Part shown: piece after piece, positions 22,744-28,506 of the stretch
How positions within the stretch are numbered: position 1 is the first letter of the stretch
Layout: every line of letters begins with the position of its first letter
Origin: a virus
Strand: one strand, 5' to 3'
Length of the DNA stretch: 31,136 nt
Virus record (IMG/VR): IMGVR_UViG_3300034105_001572
Coordinates: 1 to 31,136 of that record
Made by a program: the position numbers and the translations under genes
Notes under the pieces: model-generated
What the model saw: only the letters and a program-made list of their open reading frames with translations
Databases searched by the model: none
Told to the model about the DNA's origin: nothing

Positions 22744-23925
22744 TTAATTTTGCAGTATGTTAGATTGTGAATGCAAATTTCTCAATTGTGCAAACTTGTC
22801 ATACAGCCCAAGATTATGTAAATTCTGATAAAATGAACTTAGATGCCAAGTACCAAAATCTTCATTTGATGCTAGCTTTGAATTATTCAATTTTGAAAAA
22901 TCTATCATTTCTATAAATTTTTTATTGTTCATAGCCTGTTTCATATTAGTTTCACCTTTGGACTTTGCAAATTTCCAAAAATTTGTGTCAAACTGTGATC
23001 CTGCAAAATAATGCAACATAATAACATTTTCTATTTCTGTTATGTGTTTATTATAATATTGATTGGCCACTGTTTGATCTAATTTGTTGAACCACACATC
23101 GTAAGCCAATCTGTTGATGTTGTCCATAAATGAAATCGATGTTGCCTCTAATGGTTCTAGAAAGAATGACGAGTTTCCATTGTATGCAGCTCGACCATCG
23201 AAATTATTTTTTTTATAATAATTTTGAAAACTGAACGAATTAGTATGATCACTGGGAGTTAATTTATAATCTTCAAAAATGTGTTTTACATCTTCTTTAA
23301 TCTCGTCCAACGAATTAATATTGTTGTTATACAAATAACCAATTGAGCATCGATTTTGCAAGGGAATACCAAAAACCCATCCATATGGTCTTGCAAGTGT
23401 TAAGGTGTACTGGAACTTGGCATAATCCCAATAGCATTGTGTTACATAAACTGAATTTACCGGAATAGACTCCGACATCGTATAATCGTTATAACTGTTA
23501 GGTTTTCCAGCACAATCTAGTATGTATTCACTGTCAATGTCTTTATGATCGATGTGATTTTCAATTATGCGTAATCTTGGGTTTCTAGAAATTGTTTTTA
23601 GAATGTGTTCTTGTAACTTTATTGCATTAAAGTGATAACCAACACCAGGTGGGGCAAAGTTATGGGTAAATTCGTTACCTGCTCCCCAACCTGTCTTTTT
23701 TATTCCGTATTTGAAACTGCCATCAATTATAGATAAATCTTGGTGTTGAAAATTTATTATTTGATGCAGTCTAGTGGGCAGTACAAGGGTTGAACCTTCG
23801 CCCACTGCTTGGGGTTTGATATTGTTATCATAATAAAAGTCTACGTAACAATCAGTATGATAGAGAAAATGAGCTGCCGAAATGCAACCAGCTGTTCCTC
23901 GTCCAATTATAGATATTTTTTGCAC
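22744..23925 (-). CDS. Flavin-dependent halogenase-like protein (tryptophan halogenase family)
   Basis: The product is 393 residues and starts at GTG 23925 (VQKISIIGRGTAG); an ATG two bases upstream is out of frame. GRGTAGCISAA (8-18) is the FAD motif and AVGEGSTLVLP (40-50) is the second family stretch. SFKYGIKKTGW (70-80) has K72 in the position of the active-site Lys of PrnA/RebH, and FFLEPLEATSI (254-264) is the conserved flavin/chloride region. The hallmark W-x-W-x-I-P is altered to WVFGIP (183-188). Family members chlorinate or brominate tryptophan using FADH2. At 393 residues it is shorter than the usual 500-550. Halogenase-like proteins are known from marine T4-like phages. It may halogenate, or be a related flavin monooxygenase. 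No flavin reductase gene is nearby. Confidence 0.7.
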   Translation of the reverse strand: MQKISIIGRGTAGCISAAHFLYHTDCYVDFYYDNNIKPQAVGEGSTLVLPTRLHQIINFQHQDLSIIDGSFKYGIKKTGWGAGNEFTHNFAPPGVGYHFNAIKLQEHILKTISRNPRLRIIENHIDHKDIDSEYILDCAGKPNSYNDYTMSESIPVNSVYVTQCYWDYAKFQYTLTLARPYGWVFGIPLQNRCSIGYLYNNNINSLDEIKEDVKHIFEDYKLTPSDHTNSFSFQNYYKKNNFDGRAAYNGNSSFFLEPLEATSISFMDNINRLAYDVWFNKLDQTVANQYYNKHITEIENVIMLHYFAGSQFDTNFWKFAKSKGETNMKQAMNNKKFIEMIDFSKLNNSKLASNEDFGTWHLSSFYQNLHNLGLYDKFAQLRNLHSQSNILQN

Positions 23926-23958
23926 ATACTATATATCTCAATCAGTTAGTATGTGCAA
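23920..23958 (-). promoter_or_regulatory. 12-bp perfect inverted repeat spanning the halogenase start
   Basis: TTGCACATACTA (23920-23931) and TAGTATGTGCAA (23947-23958) are exact reverse complements separated by 15 nt. In the mRNA the GTG start and the first codon lie within the 3' arm. A fold would bury the start, and no clear ribosome site is present other than TGAG in the loop. The run after the hairpin is A, not U, in the transcript direction, so it is not an intrinsic terminator for this strand. Translational control or a protein-binding operator is likely. Confidence 0.6.
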
Positions 23959-23967
23959 TATATTTAA

Positions 23968-24852
23968 TTAATACCAGATCATGACCAGACCTGGTCCGCC
24001 TGTTCCACCTTTGTTGCTGGTAGGATATCCCATAGCTGATCCAGCGCCGCCGCCACCTGGGCTAGTATTATTATTACCACACAAGCTACCTGTACAAAAA
24101 GCTGCCACAACACCTGCTTGAGGTGCTTGAAATCCGCCAAATGTTGGCGGTCCTATCGCAATTGCGTATGCATACATTCTGCCACTACAAAATTTATGAC
24201 AGGCACAAACTGCATCTGAAAATGAACACTGGCCGCATAAATTTAAACTGCCGCCGAGACCATTGCCAGGTGCGCCGCTGCCTCGACCGTAATTGTCCAT
24301 ATTGCATCTTCCGCCTTGTCCCGGATACGCTCTTATTGCTATACTTCTAGCTGCATTGCACACGTGACTTCTTTCACCAGCAAATCCATAACGATAACAA
24401 CATCCTCTACAGCCGCCTCTTCCTGCTTGTATGCACAAGATGTCTCCGGGCTGCACTGAAAAACTTCCATGAGTATATCCAGCTGACCCTCCAGTTTCAG
24501 ACGTGCGTTTACAAACTGGGCCGCCACCTCCGCCGCCGCCTCCCCATACTTGAGCAAATATTCTATTTACTCCTGATGGAACAGTCCAATTACAGCTAAT
24601 TGTGCAACTATGACTGTAAGCGCCAGCACCAGGAACTTGTCCCGCTACCACAGTTAACACGCTTACTCCATTAGTAGGACTACTGCCACTTCCGGTACCT
24701 AATAAATCTGCTTGACTTTTGGTAGCAACGGCATTACCTGCTGGTGTGGCTGAGGTGCTGATAACACCGGTAGTTGACCCGCCTGTGGTAAAAACTGGTG
24801 CCCTATTTAATATAGCATTGCTTTCTGTAAAACCTGATAAAAAACGTGACAT
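23968..24852 (-). CDS. Glycine/cysteine-rich tail adhesin, copy 3
   Basis: The product is 294 residues. It starts MSRFLSGFTES, shares the core NWTVPSGVNRIFAQVWGGGG with two upstream paralogues, and ends in GTGGPGLVMIWY. Glycine runs dominate, with about 16 cysteines (for example GCRGCC and CGQCSF). The W-x-VP-x-GV-x-x-x-x-x-QVWG-x-GGG pattern is the glycine-rich domain found in phage tail adhesins. T4-like adhesins such as gp38 use polyglycine helices as a sandwich for receptor-binding loops, and a similar build is likely here. A GGGG ribosome site precedes the start and the halogenase gene follows after 42 nt. Receptor binding is inferred from composition and context. Confidence 0.7.
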   Translation of the reverse strand: MSRFLSGFTESNAILNRAPVFTTGGSTTGVISTSATPAGNAVATKSQADLLGTGSGSSPTNGVSVLTVVAGQVPGAGAYSHSCTISCNWTVPSGVNRIFAQVWGGGGGGGGPVCKRTSETGGSAGYTHGSFSVQPGDILCIQAGRGGCRGCCYRYGFAGERSHVCNAARSIAIRAYPGQGGRCNMDNYGRGSGAPGNGLGGSLNLCGQCSFSDAVCACHKFCSGRMYAYAIAIGPPTFGGFQAPQAGVVAAFCTGSLCGNNNTSPGGGGAGSAMGYPTSNKGGTGGPGLVMIWY

Positions 24853-24861
24853 TTTTTCCCC

Positions 24862-25752
24862 TTAATACCAAACTACTACTGCACCGCCACCGCCTGAGGA
24901 TCCGCAGGCACAGCCGCCGCTATAGCCACCAGTTATACCTCCAAATCCACCACCGCCAAATGGCATACCACATCCGTGACCGCCTAGTTTAGCTCCCGGG
25001 CAACACAATTGATAGCATATATACAGATATCTTGTAGGAGCTCCTAAAAAAGAACCCCCTGCAAAAATCTGTGGAGTATAACAATTTGTATTGTTACATT
25101 TAGAAACACAGGATGCACAGCAACTGTTTTGCAGTGCATCACCGCCTTGAACTATAAGATCGCCGCCTTGGCCGCAACCGCCACAGCCGTTTCGACCGCC
25201 GTATATATTACTGCTACACAGTCCGCCGCAGCCTCCACAAGCAATTAAACAATGACTGGCTCCTGATGTTGGCCCCCAGAATACTGAATGACATCCAGTT
25301 TGTCCTTGTTTACCGCTAGGGTAGCAACCTCCCTGTCCACCATGGCCTGCACAATAGCAAAATACCTGTCCAGCTGATACTGGAATCGACTTGTGTACAT
25401 AACCTCCGCCGCCACCGGGCCCACCAACTTTCCAATTACAATTCATTGCGCCGCCGCCGCCGGCACCCCAAACCTGTGCAAAAATATTTGTAACTCCGGT
25501 GGGCACTGTGAATGTGCCTGCACATTGATTACCACTGTCTCCACCAGCTACCCACGTACAGGCCAGTGAATTTCCTGGCAATGGCAATGTAAGTACTAGT
25601 GCATCAACATAACCTTTTGTAACTAGATCAGTTGATGCTGCAGGTGTTCCTGTTTGTAGAATTTCACCTGTAGCGGTTGCTCCGGTATTAGCTATTCCGT
25701 TAACTAGATCAGTGCCGGGACGCATGTTTCTACCTGATACAAATCTGCTCAT
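24862..25752 (-). CDS. Glycine/cysteine-rich tail adhesin, copy 2
   Basis: The product is 296 residues, begins MSRFVSGRNMRPG, and contains FTVPTGVTNIFAQVWGAGGGG and a C-terminal SSGGGGAVVVWY. More than 20 cysteines are concentrated after residue 100, many in CGGCGG, CC and CxC clusters. The N-terminal 60 residues (TPAASTDLVTKGYVDALV) resemble a fibre-attachment region like that of copy 3 (TPAGNAVATKSQADLL). The GC-rich glycine codons stand out from the AT-rich surroundings. It lies 9 nt before copy 3 and 4 nt after copy 1. Its variable loops probably decide host specificity; the cysteines may form disulfides once the particle is outside the cell. Confidence 0.7.
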   Translation of the reverse strand: MSRFVSGRNMRPGTDLVNGIANTGATATGEILQTGTPAASTDLVTKGYVDALVLTLPLPGNSLACTWVAGGDSGNQCAGTFTVPTGVTNIFAQVWGAGGGGAMNCNWKVGGPGGGGGYVHKSIPVSAGQVFCYCAGHGGQGGCYPSGKQGQTGCHSVFWGPTSGASHCLIACGGCGGLCSSNIYGGRNGCGGCGQGGDLIVQGGDALQNSCCASCVSKCNNTNCYTPQIFAGGSFLGAPTRYLYICYQLCCPGAKLGGHGCGMPFGGGGFGGITGGYSGGCACGSSGGGGAVVVWY

Positions 25753-25756
25753 ATAA

Positions 25757-26668
25757 TTACATCCATATTAAAATCATTCCGGCGCCGCCTCGGCCACCTC
25801 TACAACACGGTGTTGAATACAATCCTTGTCCACTACCGTGTCCTGCTCCGCCAGCGCCTCCACCTCCATGGTTCAACGCCCAGCGGCCGCCTGAATCAGA
25901 ACAAACTGCATGGCTTTTGCAATTACCAATGGCTCCCCAGCCGCTCATAAATGCATCTGCTCCTCTTTGCTGCGAACTGCGGCAGCAGTATCCACAAGCG
26001 CAATATGGGCCTGTGCCGCTTACTCTAACTCCACACCTATGTATACACGGTCCCAACATACAGGTGGTATCGTTGATGGCATAACAGCCTCCATACGATC
26101 CAGAACTTCCAATGGTGCCAAAGCAGTCTCTACAAGCAGGGCCGCCGCCGCCACCAAATGCTGTTACATTGAGACCTCCGCCTACACGACAGATGCAACT
26201 GCAATCTCCTCTGCATCCTTGACCGCCATATGTTACTCCAGTACCGCCGGCGCCTGCTCTTAGGCACCAAGTGTCTCCAGGAGTAACACTGGCAGTAAAT
26301 TGCACAAATGCACCACTACCTCCTGGAACTCCAACACCTCGACCAGCTGGGCCACAACCTCGACCGCCGCCGCCGCCGGCACCCCACATTTGAAAAGTGG
26401 CACGCTGCACTGCTGCAGGAACTGTCCAAGTACAAAATACTGGGTTTGCGCCGCCGCCATTACTCTGACATCTATCTCTGTCAAAAACAGTAACCATACA
26501 TTGAGTACGTTTTGTACCAGGATCTAGACAAGTACATGCATTCGATAATGGAACAAGTGCAGAGCTAGATGCCGGTGATACTGGAACCACTAAATTTCCA
26601 GTCATGGCAAAATTGCCACTTTCCTGTAAATTATCTATTACGCCTAGGTTACCAACAAAACGTGACAT
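25757..26668 (-). CDS. Glycine/cysteine-rich tail adhesin, copy 1
   Basis: The product is 303 residues. It starts MSRFVGNLGVID with TWTVPAAVQRATFQMWGAGG in the shared core and ends GGAGMILIWM. About 25 cysteines occur, more than one in thirteen residues. The start shares a base with the stop of the tail-chaperone-like gene (TAATG), so the chaperone and adhesins are made together. This is the first of three tandem paralogues that share the N-terminus, core and C-terminus but differ strongly in the middle, which suggests duplication followed by diversification. A fibre-tip adhesin role is inferred. Confidence 0.7.
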   Translation of the reverse strand: MSRFVGNLGVIDNLQESGNFAMTGNLVVPVSPASSSALVPLSNACTCLDPGTKRTQCMVTVFDRDRCQSNGGGANPVFCTWTVPAAVQRATFQMWGAGGGGGRGCGPAGRGVGVPGGSGAFVQFTASVTPGDTWCLRAGAGGTGVTYGGQGCRGDCSCICRVGGGLNVTAFGGGGGPACRDCFGTIGSSGSYGGCYAINDTTCMLGPCIHRCGVRVSGTGPYCACGYCCRSSQQRGADAFMSGWGAIGNCKSHAVCSDSGGRWALNHGGGGAGGAGHGSGQGLYSTPCCRGGRGGAGMILIWM

Positions 26669-27228
26669 TAGAAAATAGCCTTATTTGGACTGTGAGGTAT
26701 TACTTCTAAAGGTAAGCCATTTGCTATACGGCGGGCCTTGGTGATCGGATCAAAGTGTTGGTCTAAATTTTCTAATGCTTGTTCGGGAGTCAATCCTGCA
26801 GCTTCTTGAGTTGCAGGCCAATCTCTGAGCTCTTGTCTCCACGTTGCCCATTCAGCAGGTAGCGGAATTCCTAATTCTGTATATTTTACCACTATCCAAT
26901 CAGTGTCTTGTAATTTTGCCATTCTGGTATCTCGAACTTGTTGCCAACCTATCTTAAAAGGCTCGTTAACTGTCCATGTTTTATTGGCAAGATTGTACTG
27001 AAAGTCTCTAAAACTTAGACCTCTGTAACGTTCATGCATTCTACCATTGTTTAAAAAATCCCATGTGTTCCAGATATAGAAGCCATCTTGATCATCTAAT
27101 TGTACCCAAACGTGTCTTTCATCCATTGGTATATTTTCCTCTGGAGGTTCTTCTCTATGAGGACCAAACGGAAATGCTGTTCCGCCTTGTTCTTTTTCAC
27201 ACAATACCCAATAATTTATTTTTGCCAT
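26668..27228 (-). CDS. Tail fibre assembly chaperone-like protein
   Basis: The product is 186 residues. The C-terminal half has RMAKLQDTDWIVVKYTELG, then PLPAEWATWRQELRDWPA. This is the 'R...L..TDW...[DE]...EWa.YRQ.LRD.P' pattern of phage tail assembly chaperone proteins. The N-terminal half is polar with many aromatic residues (DGFYIWNTWDFL) and may be a fibre-binding region. Such proteins assist folding or trimerisation of fibre proteins and usually lie beside their client genes. The three adhesins start immediately downstream with TAATG coupling, which suggests that they are the clients. A GGAG ribosome site lies 8 nt before the ATG. It could also be a virion protein. Confidence 0.62.
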   Translation of the reverse strand: MAKINYWVLCEKEQGGTAFPFGPHREEPPEENIPMDERHVWVQLDDQDGFYIWNTWDFLNNGRMHERYRGLSFRDFQYNLANKTWTVNEPFKIGWQQVRDTRMAKLQDTDWIVVKYTELGIPLPAEWATWRQELRDWPATQEAAGLTPEQALENLDQHFDPITKARRIANGLPLEVIPHSPNKAIF

Positions 27229-27244
27229 TTAAAAAACTCCTATA

Positions 27245-27571
27245 TTATGGTTGTTCAACACCGCACACCGCAACAGATACTCCTGCGGTACCGGTTCTTG
27301 CAAGGATACGTTGACTTGCTCCAAGCATAATATTTCCTCTTTCTAAGATTCCATAGGCAGGAATTGTCACATCATATTCTATAGAATTTCCAGTGCCTAT
27401 TGCAGTTTCTCCAGAGCTGCCCAGTGCTAATCGTACAGATACTGCAGAAGCATTTCTGTTGGTAAGGAAAATCTTTGCAACTACAAGAATATCCGCTGTT
27501 GCTGGAGCAGTATACACTGTAGTATCACTGGTGCCGTTTAAATTAGCCGAAGCTAAAAGACCTGTAGCCAT
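27245..27571 (-). CDS. Small virion protein, MATG family copy 3
   Basis: The product is 108 residues: MATGLLASANLNGTSDTTVYTAPA, then LTNRNASAVSVRLALGSSGET and YGILERGNIMLGASQRILART. It has a beta-sandwich-like composition with no charge clusters. It closely parallels the 28161-28481 product: same start, same 'TVYTxPA', same 'LERxxIxLxAGxxLxVR' block. The start overlaps the previous stop (TAATG). Small proteins of this type occur beside fibre genes in marine phages and probably decorate the fibre or baseplate. No enzyme motif is seen. Confidence 0.6.
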   Translation of the reverse strand: MATGLLASANLNGTSDTTVYTAPATADILVVAKIFLTNRNASAVSVRLALGSSGETAIGTGNSIEYDVTIPAYGILERGNIMLGASQRILARTGTAGVSVAVCGVEQP

Positions 27572-27885
27572 TATATTGCCCTCTCATAACCAAAAATTAC
27601 GTAAGTAGTAGAAGTACTACTTGCCGAAATTAAAATTTGTTGCCCAGCACTTAGTACCACGCCTGTTTTTTCTAGTGCTTGATTTGCTGCAATCGAAGAC
27701 GTAAATTCTATGTATCCTCCTAGATTTTCAGAACCGTTTGTACTTAAATTTATACTAGTAGTAACGGTGCCAGTTGTTCTATTTGATATATTGATTGAAA
27801 CAAAAGCAGTTGTATTAGCTGGACATGTGTAATAACTTGTCAGCGTAGAAGTTAGTGCGTTTTTACTTATAATTCCACTTGCCAT
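27571..27885 (-). CDS. Small virion protein, MATG family copy 2
   Basis: The product is 104 residues. It has MASGIISKNALTSTLTSYYTCPANTT, SINISNRTTGTVTTSINLS, NQALEKTGVVLSAGQQILIS and a terminal YVIFGYERAI. It is a diverged paralogue of its two neighbours: 'SNRTxGxVxxxIxL' and 'LEKTGVVLSAGQ' align with LERTGIVMDAGK of copy 1. An AGGAAA ribosome site is present. A structural role is inferred from context. Confidence 0.58.
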   Translation of the reverse strand: MASGIISKNALTSTLTSYYTCPANTTAFVSINISNRTTGTVTTSINLSTNGSENLGGYIEFTSSIAANQALEKTGVVLSAGQQILISASSTSTTYVIFGYERAI

Positions 27886-27894
27886 AATATTTCC

Positions 27895-28149
27895 TTAATC
27901 AAATCTAATAAAAAGTGGACCTGGAGAAATATTATTATCTATATAATTTTTCGGCAAAACAGAATTTGCAGTTATTCCAGCCCTAGCCAAGTAAGCATTA
28001 GGAAGTTTTACAGTACCAGTTCCGTTTGGATCTAACACAATATCTTCGTTGGTTGTCACTGAAGTTAGAGTGTTACCTATTACACTTAGTGATCCTAGTG
28101 AACCGCCACCCCCTGAAGAGGCAATTCCTGTATGAATTTTTCGAGCCAT
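27895..28149 (-). CDS. Short fibre-like protein
   Basis: The product is 84 residues, starting MARKIHTGIASSGGGGSLGS. It contains 'NEDIVLDPNGTGTVKLPN', a segment common in phage fibre proteins (a 'NGTGxVxL' beta turn). No domain beyond this is recognised. The AAAGGAAA ribosome site suggests real expression. It lies among the MATG-family genes and may be a fibre connector or a remnant of a longer fibre. Confidence 0.5.
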   Translation of the reverse strand: MARKIHTGIASSGGGGSLGSLSVIGNTLTSVTTNEDIVLDPNGTGTVKLPNAYLARAGITANSVLPKNYIDNNISPGPLFIRFD

Positions 28150-28160
28150 TGCGTTTTCCT

Positions 28161-28481
28161 TTATGCAGTTGAAGTTTCTATGCCGTAAACCACAGCAGAT
28201 ACATCAATTGAACTGGATCTAACTACTAGTAATTTTCCAGCATCCATGACAATACCAGTTCGTTCAAGAACACCTTTGGCCAGAATTTGAACGTCAAATT
28301 CAATGAATTCCGAATTAGCTGGGGTAGCTGCAGAAGCTATTGCTACTCTCACTGTGATTGCAGAGGCACTTCTGTTACATATGCTGAGAGTTGCTACTGT
28401 GAATGTTGAAGCAGGCACCGTATACACTGTTGTGTTTGTAACTGCTGCTAGATCCGCTATTCCTAATCTTCCTGTTGCCAT
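28161..28481 (-). CDS. Small virion protein, MATG family copy 1
   Basis: The product is 106 residues: MATGRLGIADLAAVTNTTVYTVPA, LSICNRSASAITVRVAIAS, GVLERTGIVMDAGKLLVVR. It is the first copy in the direction of transcription, with a CGGAG ribosome site and a CTAAATA promoter-like element upstream. Its similarity to copy 3 (27245-27571) is clear along the whole length. It is probably a beta-sandwich decoration or fibre-associated protein. Confidence 0.6.
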   Translation of the reverse strand: MATGRLGIADLAAVTNTTVYTVPASTFTVATLSICNRSASAITVRVAIASAATPANSEFIEFDVQILAKGVLERTGIVMDAGKLLVVRSSSIDVSAVVYGIETSTA

Positions 28482-28498
28482 AATTTATTTCTCCGTTG

Positions 28499-28505
28499 TA
28501 TTTAG
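28499..28505 (-). promoter_or_regulatory. Candidate late promoter (CTAAATA) for the adhesin block
   Basis: Minus-strand CTAAATACAACGGAG sits between the giant fibre stop and the first MATG-family gene. CTAAATA is identical to the element before the sheath gene. The CGGAG ribosome site (28491-28495) follows directly and the ATG is at 28481. This is a likely entry for transcription of the downstream adhesin genes; motif only. Confidence 0.4.
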
Positions 28506-28506
28506 T

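Noticed and set aside
23920-23958. Intrinsic terminator between the adhesins and the halogenase.
   Set aside because: In the transcription direction the hairpin is followed by A residues and includes the start codon; the TTTTT lies on the wrong side.
25910-26527. Overlapping plus-strand frames in the glycine-rich adhesin region.
   Set aside because: Created by GC-rich GGN glycine codons read in reverse; no independent support.
23925-26668. Metallothionein or ferredoxin-type call for the Cys-rich proteins.
   Set aside because: Cysteine spacing is irregular and glycine runs plus the shared W-x-VP...QVWG core point to phage glycine-rich adhesins.
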